Of a stretch of DNA of 64,000 nt, positions 26,324-35,938 are shown one piece after another. The translations under genes and the position numbers were made by a program. The DNA is from Dictyobacter kobayashii (GTDB lineage: Bacteria > Chloroflexota > Ktedonobacteria > Ktedonobacterales > Ktedonobacteraceae), in assembly GCF_003967555.1 (NCBI RefSeq), contig NZ_BIFS01000002.1, forward strand, positions 2,728,001-2,792,000, in the 5' to 3' direction. Below the pieces are notes generated by a model that did no database searches, had not been told where the DNA came from, and saw only the letters and a list, made by a program, of their open reading frames with translations. Every line of letters begins with the position of its first letter. The first letter of the stretch is position 1.

Positions 26324-27422
26324 ATGACGAACCGAAAACGCTATCCTGCTGGCACAGTTATGCTGACGGTAGGAACGAAACGTGGACTCTTCCTGTTGAC
26401 CTCATCTGATCGGGTCCACTGGGCAGTTGAGAATACAACGCTCAACAGCCGTGTTTTTTACGCTGTGCTCGATCAACGGGCAGATTACCGCATCTTCGCA
26501 ACCGATAACGGAGATTTCTTCGGCACCTTTTTACGCTACAGCGACGATTTTGGGCAGACCTGGCAGGAACCACGCCAGGGCATACAGTTCTCACCAGAGA
26601 GCGGGCTGAGCTTAAAAAATATCTGGTATATTGAGCCGGGTCGTCCCGACGAGCCAGGCGTGATCTATGCGGGTACCGATCCGGCTGCTCTTTGGGTAAG
26701 CAACGATAGTGGTGAGAGCTGGGAGCCAAATACAGGCCTGCTTGAGCATCCAACTCGTAATCGCTGGAACCTGGGGCAGGGGTCTCTGCCTGCATTCCAT
26801 CGTAGCCGATCCGACCAACGCCGAGCGCATGTGGGTGGGTATCTCTGCCGTAGGTTGCCTGCGTACAGATAATGGAGGGAAGAGCTGGACACACGCCAAT
26901 AAGAACACACGGGCTGGATTTCTCCCAGACCCCTATCCAGAGTTTGGACAATGCATCCATCGCCTGCTCCAACATCCTACCCAGCCGGATGTACTCTATC
27001 AACAGAATCACTGTGGTCTATACAAAAGCTTGAATGCTGGCGAAGACTGGATCGATGTACAGAGTAACCTGCCCTCGGAATTCGGTTTTCCAATTGGTCT
27101 CGATCCACATCATCCCGAAACGCTCTACTCAGTGGTTGAGGGAGAGGCACGCAACAATATCGGTGAGCAATTTACGGTTTATCGTACGCAGAATGCGGGA
27201 GAGGAATGGGAAGCACTGACGCATGGTCTCCCGAGTGGACCGAATGTACGCCTGGGCGTGCTGCGGCATGGTTTGTGTACTGATGAACTGGATCCCTGTG
27301 GTGTCTATGTTGGCACCAATACGGGCCAGTTGTTTGCCAGCAACGATCGAGGAGACAACTGGCAGTTGATCGCTGATTACCTGCCTACTATCTATTCCGT
27401 CAAAGCAACCTACCTGAGTTAG
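26324..27422 (+). CDS. WD40/YVTN/BNR-like propeller protein paired with the MoaD-like carrier (frame broken)
   Basis: ~366 residues when joined. Several Asp-box (BNR) motifs show a propeller: YSDDFGQTW, VSNDSGESWEPN, TDNGGKSWTHAN, KSLNAGEDW, RTQNAGEEW, ASNDRGDNW. No signal peptide is present; MLTVGTKRGLFLLTSSD opens the domain as in the cytoplasmic photosystem-assembly/sialidase-like branch. The frames meet at the G4 run 26779-26782 (NLGQG-LCLHSIVADPTNAERMWVG), with one G too many or two too few. It is translated from its own AAAGGAG and cotranscribed with the MoaD-like gene. Function unknown; not a proven sialidase. Confidence 0.8.
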
Positions 27423-27445
27423 CGCTATCCACAATAAAAGTGGCC

Positions 27446-27483
27446 AGAGGAGGTCAGGCTCGACCTCCTCTAGCCTTATTTTT
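27446..27483 (+). terminator. Terminator after the propeller gene
   Basis: Stem AGAGGAGGTC / GACCTCCTCT with a six-base loop and TTATTTTT at 27476-27483. A second hairpin, GGATAAGCC / GGCTTATCC (27496-27524), probably ends the convergent GH30 gene. Confidence 0.85.
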
Positions 27484-27571
27484 ACGCTCGTTCAAGGATA
27501 AGCCGCGAAAAGAGTGGCTTATCCCTGTTTGCTCGTTTATAGGCAATATATTAGATGTGAATTGTGGGGAT

Positions 27572-29923
27572 TCAGGTTAAGCTGACGTCGTCGATGGTTG
27601 CCCAACCATTGATGGCGTGTGCGTAATACCAGACCTTGATGCTCTGGCCGGCGTTAGCAGTGAAGGTGGTGGTATATAGCTGGTAACCGACATTCCCAGT
27701 GACATTAAGATTTCTGACCTGTGTGCCATTGACATCGGCTCCAAACTGCACATTGCCGATGTTATTGGCTGCATAAGCGGTTAAGGTGTAAGTGCGGGTA
27801 GCCGGTGCTGTGATGGTCTGGGCCAGGCCAACATCACTTGATGAGGTCGGATGCAGGTAGGCATCATATGTGCCACTGTGTGGGTAGTTGGTTTCAATAC
27901 CAGCCAGAGAAGGATTGATCTCACCATTCCATGGCGCCAGACTACCTGATTCAAAGCCTGCATTCGAGAGCAGATTTGTCGCTGCTGGCGGATCGATCTC
28001 CACGCGATCCAGTGCCGGCCAGACATTGCTACTCTGTGGATTTTTGCGGCCCGTGACCGTGATGGTGAGCGTATGTGTCCCAGAAGAGAAGTGTGGACTC
28101 TCCCAGAGCAGCTGATTGCCAGCACGGTGGGCGGCGTAAAAATCAACCTCCCTGGAGGTTCCGCCATCAACGGAGACAGTGGCTATGCCCTCATTGTTGT
28201 CCTTCACACCAAAGAGTCGAATGCGTGAGCCGTTAAATTGTACGCTAGCAGTGGCCCCGGTTGTGCCGCTCCAACTATTACTGCCATTATACAAACCAGA
28301 CTGATCGTTGCCACAGCCACCACTACAATGTTGCCAGTTGGCCGAATAGTTAAATTGATTGAGTCCAGTCCCCTGGGTCGAATCATCGACCTGGGTAACT
28401 GCCCCCGGACCCGTATAGGTGACATTGTGGATGACAAAGGTCGTGATAGACTGTGCTGGTAACGCACTGCTAAAGGCATTATTTGTAATACCGATGTTGG
28501 AGATCTGCGCCAGATTCTGGCTAGCTGTAGTCTGGTAAGGAGTAGCTGTGCTACCGACGCCACTAAAGTTCGAGAGGTTATAGGTCACGTTCGTACTGCT
28601 GGATGAAGCATTGGTTTGTGACCAGGACCAGGGTATTCGAGCCAGCATCGTAGGCACTGAAGGTATTGCCATCGCTGTTATCGATCATCTTATAGCCAGG
28701 ACGGACAAACTTGCTATAGTTGCCCATCGCATAATAGCGAGAGGGATAGACCAGATTGCCATTGCTATCGGTGCTGACCAGTCCCATAAATCATTGTTTG
28801 AACCACCATTTCCAGACCCACCAGATGAAAAATAATTATCGGCGGCCTGCCAGATGACCCAGGCGCTTGGATGGAGATGTTGCTCATCATTGAGAATACT
28901 TTGGGACAGGGTAATGCCAGCTGCGATCGGACTGCTCTGTGCTCCCGTACCCCATTCAGACATCCAGAGCCGTTTATTGCCGCTCTGCCCGATAGTATTA
29001 TAAGCGTAGTCGCGGTCGCTATTGCTACCACCATATGTATGCGTATTATATTGCACTACATATGCCTTCGCGTTACTATCATAGGAATTATAATCGGTAT
29101 TGGAGCGATCAACCGACGTATCATCAGGGGCAGAGACCTGTGAATAGGCGGACACCCCCGTCTGGTCCAGTTTGGCCCCCAACTTATTCACAATCGTATT
29201 CTGCGTGCCCGTAGAAACATTGGTCCCCTCCTGGTCGCCATTATAGTTCCAATAACCAGGGGTCGGCTCGTTAAACGGCTCGACAGTCTGGAGAGTCAGT
29301 CCCCAGGTATCGTGAAAATGCTGGGCAATAGTGGCCAGGTAGCTGGCATAATCATCGTAATGGCTGCTGCTCAAATTTTCGGTATTCCCATTGGAGCCTG
29401 ATGTGCAGCTATTGGTCGTCATCCACGCAGGAGGTGAATTGACAAAGCCCTCAAAGATATTGGCGCCTCTAGCTTGAGCCGCCTGCAAGACCCAGCGCTG
29501 ATTTGCATCTTGCGTCCAATCATAGGAGCCATTGGTGGGTTCATAAGTAGGAAGATTGGTGTAAATACCGGCCTTACCACTGGCAATAGAATTGTGGCAA
29601 ACATTGCCCGGGCCGTCAGCGCCGAAGTTATAGCGCAACACGTTGAGTCCAATGCCGGCATTAGGATCAAAAAGTTTGTCCGCGAGTGGTATACGCTGGC
29701 TATCACTTAAGCCGCCGGCCCAGTTAGCCCACCAGGCCATACTGCTGCCCCAACCCTGAATGGTTTGATACTGCTGAGCTGGATTTACGGTAACACTGTA
29801 GTCGGCATATGCTTTTTGTGTATTGCTCACAGACAACAATGTTCCGGAGACAATAATGAGGGTCAATACTGTTAAGCGGGTCCACATCTGGACGGGTTTT
29901 CTGCTATGACGTAGCACTGTCAT
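27572..29923 (-). CDS. Secreted GH30-family glycosidase with C-terminal carbohydrate-binding modules (two frame breaks)
   Basis: ~783 residues when joined. The signal peptide (LTVLTLIIVSGTLLSVS) ends near AYA-D. The GH30 barrel starts AQQYQTIQGWGSSMAWWANW, has FEGFVNSPPAWMT, the acid/base motif VEPFNEPTPG and nucleophile LWMSEWGTG, like GH30 endo-beta-1,6-galactanases and relatives. The flanking beta domain runs through GLVSTDSNGN and SKFVRPGYKMID. A module with FNGSRIRLFGVKDNNEG and a last jelly-roll (NLLSNAGFESGSLAPWNGE ... WATIDDVSLT) bind carbohydrate. Breaks: one missing G at the complement of 28783-28785, and one extra A at the complement of 28615-28617. A LacI regulator gene lies just upstream on the same strand with a palindrome in the gap, so sugar-induced expression is likely. 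Confidence 0.88.
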
Positions 29924-30133
29924 GTTCTCCTTTGCACATTAGTACAAGTATATGTCCGTATAGCATAGTGACTGTAGATGGGTACCAGGGGTAGCTCAGG
30001 TTGGTTCGTGTTCCTGTGTAACGAAGTCTGGTCCATTTCCTCCTTGAAATAGTGGTTACGATAGACGATAGGGGATAACCGCCGGGAAAGAGTGTGCGTG
30101 CATTAGTTAGCAGCCATAGGCACCTGTTTTGAG

Positions 30134-30153
30134 ATAGGGGATCGTTCCCCTAT
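30134..30153. promoter_or_regulatory. Possible LacI-family operator in the lacI-GH30 gap
   Basis: Perfect dyad ATAGGGGA-TCGT-TCCCCTAT. A related half-site, GATAGGGGATA, is at 30068-30078. Position, ~210 bp before the GH30 ATG and ~55 bp past the LacI stop, suggests control of the GH30 gene; not proven. Confidence 0.45.
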
Positions 30154-30209
30154 AGTAGATATACCATGTCTAAATTTCCTTGTCAATGCTCTATTGTAAT
30201 AAATTGCCG

Positions 30210-31235
30210 TTAATCCATCATTGTAGGAGGGGCAGTAGTTTCTCTAACGATCAGTTCAACCGGAAGAACAATGGTCGGGAAAATAGTTATTTCGCCATTA
30301 ATCAACTCAAATAAGTGCTCTGTTGCTACCTGCCCGATCATTTCAGGATATTGATGGATGGTTGTCAGGGGTGGTTCTACAATGGTAGGGATAGCGATAT
30401 CATCAAAACCAATCAGTGAGAGATCGCGTGGTATAGATAAGCCATGATCACGGGCATAATGCATCACACCAGCGGCCATACGATCATTCATATTAAAAAT
30501 AGCCGTTGGACGGCGCGCCCCTCCAAGTATTTTCTGGGCCGCCTGATAGCCGCTCTCAACTGTAAAGTCTCCAAAGGCGACTAATTGAGGATCGAGCTCG
30601 ACGCTCCACTCGGCCAGAGCATCGCGAGCGCCCCGCATACGTTCCTCAACAGCAACAACAAAATTCTGCGGACCACTGATAATTCCAATGGTGCGATGAC
30701 CCAGTGTAAGCAGATGTGAGAGTGCCTGGTAGGCTCCTAGACGATCATTAGAATGGACGCTATTGATTTGCTTGAGATCCTCACGGTAACCGGCAGAGAC
30801 GCGTGGAATGCCCAATTCATCAAGCACCTGATCGTCGATGCCGCCCTGATGTGACTCCAATGTTACCACCCCATCCACATAGCCGGTGCGCAGAAAACGA
30901 TCATAGACGCCTTGCTTATCTGTTGGTTTAGGGATAAACAACAACACACTATAATCATGGCTGCTGGCGGTACTTTCCACACCTAGAACAATATCCAGAA
31001 TAAAAGGATCATGGAATAAGTGATAAGGATGATGAGGAACGATCAGACCAATGACATATTTGCGATTATTTTTCAGTCCACGCGCCGCAAGGTTGGGCGA
31101 GTACTGTAACTGGGTCATAGCCTCCAGGACGCGTTTCCTGGTCTCTTCACTGACATATGGCGTATTAGACAATACCTTTGAAACCGTTGTCTTCGAGACC
31201 TTTGCCAGGCGTGCAACATCATAAATTGTGGCCAA
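30210..31235 (-). CDS. LacI-family transcriptional regulator
   Basis: ~341 residues. The HTH and hinge are clear: ATIYDVARLAKVSKTTVSKVL (~2-22), SEETRKRVLEAMTQLQYSPNLAARGLKNN (~29-57). The periplasmic-binding-like core follows with IGLIVPHH, VDGVVTLES, LGHRTIGIISGP, PTAIFNMNDRMAAG and LSLIGFDDI. Start choice: the ATG at 31244 directly abuts AGAAGG, but the TTG at 31235 has it at nine bases and gives the usual LacI opening (M-ATIYDVA), so I prefer TTG. It probably represses the downstream GH30 glycosidase in the absence of a saccharide. The effector cannot be deduced. Confidence 0.9.
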   Translation of the reverse strand: MATIYDVARLAKVSKTTVSKVLSNTPYVSEETRKRVLEAMTQLQYSPNLAARGLKNNRKYVIGLIVPHHPYHLFHDPFILDIVLGVESTASSHDYSVLLFIPKPTDKQGVYDRFLRTGYVDGVVTLESHQGGIDDQVLDELGIPRVSAGYREDLKQINSVHSNDRLGAYQALSHLLTLGHRTIGIISGPQNFVVAVEERMRGARDALAEWSVELDPQLVAFGDFTVESGYQAAQKILGGARRPTAIFNMNDRMAAGVMHYARDHGLSIPRDLSLIGFDDIAIPTIVEPPLTTIHQYPEMIGQVATEHLFELINGEITIFPTIVLPVELIVRETTAPPTMMD

Positions 31236-31360
31236 GAGTACCATCCTTCTAGATATAGTCTGCAATAAAGGACCGCTAATCATTTTTCCTTAATTTAAAC
31301 AGAGCTATGCCAATAATTGTAACAGTTTCATTGTTATAATCCTAGCAATTTAACCTTTCT

Positions 31361-31524
31361 GCCGGGGGCTTTTTACTTTTCCTCTTTGGCGCCTGCGGCG
31401 CCGGGTTGGGAGTGTGGAGTGTGTGGTAGGTAGCTGCGGCCGCCCACCACACGCTCCACACTGAAAATAATGTATATCTTCTCGCTTGTTCGTGATCTCT
31501 GGACAAACAGTAAAAAGCCCTGCC
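31361..31524. repeat. Dispersed MITE-like palindromic repeat, copy B (inverted)
   Basis: Ends GGGGGCTTTTTACTTTT and AGTAAAAAGCCC. Inside are CTCTTTGGCGCCTGCGGCGCC, then a large palindrome around GGAGTGTGTGGT ... ACCACACGCTCC, then CTTGTTCGTGATCTCTGGAC. It is copy A read in the other direction. It separates lacI from the DUF2090 gene, and the gap 31236-31633 holds nothing else visible. Confidence 0.8.
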
Positions 31525-31633
31525 TTTTTCTATGCGTGTTGAAAGGCCGGTTGTTATAGCGCGGAAACTTTTTTTGCGTTTCAAACGTTCTGCCTATGAT
31601 GTGATATTAAGTTCAAGAAAGGATTATAATGAT

Positions 31634-32546
31634 ATGGTTATGGGATACACAAAGCCGCTCTATATCTTACCATTTGACCATCGCGCCTCTTATATCAAAG
31701 GTCTGTTTGGTTGGAAAGAGCCATTGAATGCCGAGCAGGTGGCCGTGGTGGCGGAAAGCAAACAGGTTATCTATGAAGGCTTCAAAAAGGCGCATGTCTC
31801 CAAGGATGTCGCAGGTATCCTTGTCGATGAGCAATATGGTATTAGTATTCTACGCGATGCCGTTCAGCATGGCACGATCACAGCTGTCTCGGTAGAGAAA
31901 AGCGGGCAGGATGAATTCGATTTTGCCTATGGTGATGATTTCGTACAACACATTGAAGCGATTAATCCCACCTTTGCCAAGGTCCTGGTACGCTATAATC
32001 CTGAGGGGATCACGCCATGAATCAGCGCCAGGCCCAACGGCTCAAGCGCCTCTCCGACTACTTACAGCAATCGCAGCGACTATTCATGTTTGAGCTGCTC
32101 GTGCCCCGGAGGCCCAACAACTTGAGGCGCTTGATCATGATAAAGATGCCTATGACACTCAATTGCGTCCGCGCCTGATGGTGCAGGCTGTGCGGGAATT
32201 GCAAGAGGCTGGTGTAGAGCCCGATGTATGGAAGATTGAAGGGTTGGACAACCGGGCCGATTGTGAAAAAATGGTTGAAGTTGCTCGCAGGGATAATCGT
32301 AATAATGTCGGACTGATTGTGCTAGGTCGAGGAGCGAGCCGAGATCGTGTTGTGCATTGGCTACAAACGGCGGCCAGCGTGCCCGGTTTCATTGGCTTTG
32401 CTGTCGGTCGCACAAGTTTCTGGGACGCGGTTGTCGCTTTCGAAAAGAAGCAGCTGACAATGGACAAAGCGGCAGAGCAGATCGCGAAAAATTTCGAAGA
32501 GTGGAGCCAGGTATTCGAAGAGGGAAAGAAGGGTGTGAAGAGATAA
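31634..32546 (+). CDS. DUF2090 / IolC-C-like aldolase-family protein (two frame breaks)
   Basis: ~304 residues when joined. The start MVMGYTKPLYILPFDHRASYIKGLFGW is the family opening (the aldolase-like domain fused behind IolC kinases, DUF2090). VAGILVDEQYGISIL (~58) and FAKVLVRYNPEG (~117) complete the first half. The second half (MNQRQAQRLKRLSDYLQQ, FMFELLVP, VEPDVWKIEGLD, VGLIVLGRGAS, GFIGFAVGRTSFWDAV) is in a different frame after two one-base losses: a G in G4 at 32005-32008 and a C in C4 at 32104-32107. The family is linked to 2-deoxy-5-keto-gluconate-6-phosphate cleavage in inositol catabolism, but the IolC kinase part is absent, so the substrate may differ. AAAGGA before the start. 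Confidence 0.82.
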
Positions 32547-32588
32547 AACAGAGGAGGGTCAGTATTGTCACTGACCCTCCTCTGTTTT
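32545..32588. terminator. Strong terminator between DUF2090 and P450 genes
   Basis: A 19 bp perfect stem (AAAACAGAGGAGGGTCAGT and its complement) with T4 on both strands, so it can stop transcription from either side. Confidence 0.85.
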
Positions 32589-32714
32589 CCGGTGTGGAGT
32601 GCGTGGTGGGCGGCTGCGGCCGCCCACCACGCACTCCACACCGGAAAGAAGGTCCATCGTATCGCTGGCTCGTGATCTCCCTGCGATCGCTGGACGAACA
32701 TTACAAAGCCCTGT
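32589..32714. repeat. Dispersed MITE-like palindromic repeat, copy C (partial)
   Basis: It contains a perfect inverted repeat with 25 nt arms (CCGGTGTGGAGTGCGTGGTG then GGCGG) at 32589-32644, followed by GCTCGTGATCTCCCTG, CTGGACGAAC and AAAGCCCTG as in copies A and B. Confidence 0.8.
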
Positions 32715-32720
32715 CTGTTT

Positions 32721-33983
32721 TCAGGCCTTTAAGCCTTTAAAGTTTATAGAGAGGTGGCGTGGGCCACGCAAGGCGGCATTATCGCGATAGGGCGGGGGAT
32801 CAACGGCCAGTGTGGGCTCGATGAGTCGACGACTAAGCTCACCAAGGGCAATATGTGCTTCGATACGCGCCAGGGGGGCACCTACGCAGTAATGGATACC
32901 GCTACCAAAGCCCAGATGCTCATTGTCCTGGCGGTTAGGAATGAACTCTTCAGGTCGTTCGAAGCGTTGGTCATCATGGCTTCCGGAAGCCAGCACCAGG
33001 ATGATAGTAGCTCCTTTAGGAATGGTGGTACCAGCGATCGTAATATCGGCCAGCGCAGTACGGGTCCTGAAATGAACAGGCGGATCGTAGCGGAGCAGCT
33101 CCTCGACATAGGTAATGATCAAGTCAGGATCCTGACGCAAATGCTCCAACAGTTCTGGCGAACGTACCATGGCCAGGGTACCATTAGTGATCAGATTAAC
33201 GGTCGTCTCGTGTCCAGCAATCAGGAGCAGGATGGCAGTACTGATCAACTCACGTGGTGACATGGCGCCATCGACATCATCAGCCTGCATCATACCTGAG
33301 AGCATACTATCGTCTGGATGTTCTTTCAGCTTCTGCAGCAACTGTCCCATATATTCGCGAATCTGCATGCTAGCATCCATAATTTGCTTTTGCTGCTCTT
33401 CAGATTGCACCTGTCCCGGATCGAGGACGGTGGCCAGAAGTTCGGCCCAGGCATGGAAGCGCACTTCATCTTCACGGGGCACTCCCAATAATTGACAGAT
33501 GACCGTAACCGGTAGAGGATAAGCCAGATCATCCACGATATCGATCTGACCGCCCTGGGCATGTTTGTCCAGGTGCTCTTTAACGATCTGATCGATATGG
33601 CTTCCCATATTCTCAATACGCTCAGGAGTAAACTGGCTCATCACAATGCGGCGCAAGCGATCATGATTGGGCGGATCTTGAAAGATAAAGGGCGGCACAA
33701 TCTCTTCTGGCTCAGTGACGGGTTGGCCCTGTGCTTTCATTTGCGCCCGCTTCTGCTCGGCCTGTTGCATAGCGCGCTGCTGGGCAGCGGATTTGCGCAT
33801 ATCTGAGCTCACGCGGGGATCGTGCAAGAGAGCGACGACCTCATTATAGGTACTGACCACATAACTGCCATCCTCTTGCAAGGCGACAGGCGTCTCGCGA
33901 AATTGTTCGTAAAGAGGATATGGATTAGCGATATGTGAATGATCCAAAATTTGTTTAAAATCTATTTTCGACTGCTGTGCCAT
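32721..33983 (-). CDS. Cytochrome P450
   Basis: ~420 residues, soluble. P450 signatures: I-helix LLLIAGHETTVNLI (~243-256), K-helix EELLRYDPP (~293), meander FERPEEFIPNR, and the haem loop LGFGSGIHYCVGAPLAR (~353-369, Cys is the haem ligand). Length and motifs match bacterial class I enzymes (CYP107-like style). The start at 33983 is preferred because AAAGGA stands nine bases away; for the ATG at 33989 it would be only three. It is the last gene of a ferredoxin-reductase-P450 operon, so its redox partners are encoded with it. Substrate unknown; a divergent TetR regulator probably controls the operon. Confidence 0.95.
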   Translation of the reverse strand: MAQQSKIDFKQILDHSHIANPYPLYEQFRETPVALQEDGSYVVSTYNEVVALLHDPRVSSDMRKSAAQQRAMQQAEQKRAQMKAQGQPVTEPEEIVPPFIFQDPPNHDRLRRIVMSQFTPERIENMGSHIDQIVKEHLDKHAQGGQIDIVDDLAYPLPVTVICQLLGVPREDEVRFHAWAELLATVLDPGQVQSEEQQKQIMDASMQIREYMGQLLQKLKEHPDDSMLSGMMQADDVDGAMSPRELISTAILLLIAGHETTVNLITNGTLAMVRSPELLEHLRQDPDLIITYVEELLRYDPPVHFRTRTALADITIAGTTIPKGATIILVLASGSHDDQRFERPEEFIPNRQDNEHLGFGSGIHYCVGAPLARIEAHIALGELSRRLIEPTLAVDPPPYRDNAALRGPRHLSINFKGLKA

Positions 33984-34018
33984 AAACATCTATCCTTTCA
34001 TCTATCCGCATGATGCAC

Positions 34019-35330
34019 TCAGGCATGCTGGACCACGGCTGGAAAACCAGCTTTTTGCGACTGCATATCCACTGGCTGGTCGGGCGCTGAGAATTGAGGT
34101 GGATAAGTTGCCCCAGTCTCAATGAGCGTGTTATATGCTTCTAGCCAGCGACCTTGATCAAAAGTGACGGCCCCGATCACGCGACCCTGACGGCCATAGG
34201 CGGCGACAAAGCGGTACTGCTCGACCGAGCCCTGTGTTACCATAACCTCATCCCCCAGATTGGGAAGTCCGGCCGATTTGATATTGATGCCAAACTGGCT
34301 GGACCAGAAAGATGGTATATGTTTATACTCTTGATAGTTTACTGTTGCGCTGAGCATGTTATGGGCTGCGTTCCTGGCCTGGTCAACGGCGTTACCCCAG
34401 TGTTCAACGGCGATAAGATCGCCATCGCACAGATGTTGTGGCCAGCGCGCCACATCGCCCGCGACAAAGATCCCTTCGATGGCCTGGCCCTGGGTGTCCA
34501 GGACACGGCAAAAAGTATCACAGACAACGCCACGCTCATCAGCGGCCAGCCCTGAACCCTGCAACCATTCTGTATTATGCAACGCTCCTAGAGCCACAAC
34601 TGCGATATCCACATCCAGCAAACTTCCATCCGCCAGGCGAGCGCGGTCGCAAGTGCCCTGCTTCATCACCTTCAAAGGCAGCCACAGTCATCCTGGTACG
34701 CAGGTCAACACCATGTTGCTGCTGTAGGCGGGCTACGATCCCACCAATGCTGCTGCCAAGCGCTCCATACAGCGGTGAAGGGCCGCGCTCGACCAGGGTT
34801 ACCGGCAGATCCAATTCGCGACATACACTGGCAACCTCGCAGCCAATAAAGCCACCGCCAGCAATCAAGACACGTCCGGGCTTACGCGCCAGGCGCTCAT
34901 GTAAACGCTGCGCATCATCCCGATCACGGATCAAAAAGACCCCATCCAGTTTGCCACCCAATTCTGCGGGCCAGGGTCGAGCGCGTGTGCCGGTCGCGAT
35001 CAATAGCTGATCAAAGGCGAGCTGTTCGCCATTACTCAAGGAGACCTGGCGTCGCTCCACATCTAAAGCGGTCGCCGCCACTCCTAATATCCACTGTGCG
35101 TGCACATCCTCAAGCATAGCGAGCGGTGTATGTTCTACAGGCAGGCGTCCGGCCAGGACCTGTTTGGAGAGCGGTGGACGATCATAGGGTAAATATTTCT
35201 CATCTCCTACAATCGTCAGCTGACCCGCAAAACCGTTGCGGCGCAGTGCCTCAGCCGCACGCAGACCTGTCAGTGAGGCCCCTACTATCACGATCCGCTC
35301 GTCTTTTTCGCAATCCCTGTGCGCGATCAC
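34019..35330 (-). CDS. FAD/NAD-dependent ferredoxin reductase (P450 partner), frame broken
   Basis: ~437 residues when joined. IVIVGASLTGLRAAEALRR (~13-31) is the FAD-binding Rossmann motif; PYDRPPLSKQVL, LLIATGTRARPW and VLIAGGGFIGCEVA (NAD-binding) are typical of putidaredoxin/rubredoxin-reductase-type enzymes. The second frame supplies IFVAGDVARWP, GDLIAVEHWGNAVDQ and the C-terminal beta domain. The break is near 34671-34677 (one base too many or two too few). The GTG start at 35328-35330 overlaps the ferredoxin stop (TAGTG), so translation is coupled. It passes electrons from NAD(P)H to the ferredoxin for the P450 encoded next. Confidence 0.9.
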
Positions 35331-35557
35331 TATTCATGAGCAGCGGACCTCTCTTCTTGATCCTCATAGGACTCACCAATATAGATAGCCTGGACTGGAC
35401 ATGCTTTAGCAGCCCGAATGACATGCAGGCGACGCTCGTCACTGGGGGCGGGATCGAATTCTAAGGCTTCTTCTCCATGCATTTTAAACACAGTTGGATC
35501 GGCGAAACAACACTGCGCGTAGCCCTGGCAGCGATTAAGGTCAACGGAAATTCTCAT
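35330..35557 (-). CDS. 3Fe-4S-type ferredoxin (P450 partner)
   Basis: 75 residues, acidic, starting MRISVDLNRCQGYAQCCFADPTVF. Cysteines at ~10, 16/17 and 53 (KACPVQAI) fit the CX5C ... CP spacing of the single-cluster ferredoxins that serve P450s. AAAGGA precedes the ATG. It is the first gene of the ferredoxin-reductase-P450 operon. A 15 bp perfect inverted repeat, 50-86 bp upstream, probably is the operator. Confidence 0.92.
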   Translation of the reverse strand: MRISVDLNRCQGYAQCCFADPTVFKMHGEEALEFDPAPSDERRLHVIRAAKACPVQAIYIGESYEDQEERSAAHE

Positions 35558-35606
35558 CTATCTGCATCCTTTCCTGACAGTTTGGACTGTTTAGCTGTAA
35601 TGGACA

Positions 35607-35643
35607 AATAATAAATGTGAGCGAATTACTCACATTTATTATT
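35607..35643. promoter_or_regulatory. Inverted repeat upstream of the P450 operon (probable TetR operator)
   Basis: AATAATAAATGTGAG / CTCACATTTATTATT, 15 bp arms with a seven-base centre. It lies 50 bp before the ferredoxin ATG and in the divergent gap with a TetR gene. A hairpin role cannot be excluded. Confidence 0.6.
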
Positions 35644-35689
35644 TATACGATTCTCGTAGCTGTTCGGTTACAATGAAGAGGGCGATGCA

Positions 35690-35868
35690 AGCATGGCTCT
35701 TTGGCGCCTGCGGCGCCGGGTTGGGAGTGTAGAGTGGACATCATGTTGTTTGCTCGAGATCTCCCTGTTTGCAGGAGGGAGGAGGTTGAGGCCGCCCACC
35801 GCCCACTCCACACATGAAAGAATGGACATCGTGTTATTAGTTCGAGATCTCTCTGCGATGCAGGGAAG
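35690..35868. repeat. Dispersed MITE-like palindromic repeat, copy D (degenerate)
   Basis: CTCTTTGGCGCCTGCGGCGCC and GGGTTGGGAGTGTAGAGTG match copy B, then GAGGCCGCCCACCGCCCACTCC. Two CGAGATCTC segments (35753-35761 and 35842-35850) suggest a nested partial copy. It lies between the operator and the TetR gene. Confidence 0.7.
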
Positions 35869-35938
35869 TTATGCTATACTTGGCTTGATTTATGATAATA
35901 TTGCTGTAGTATGAGGTTAGGAAGAGAGTAGAAAATAA

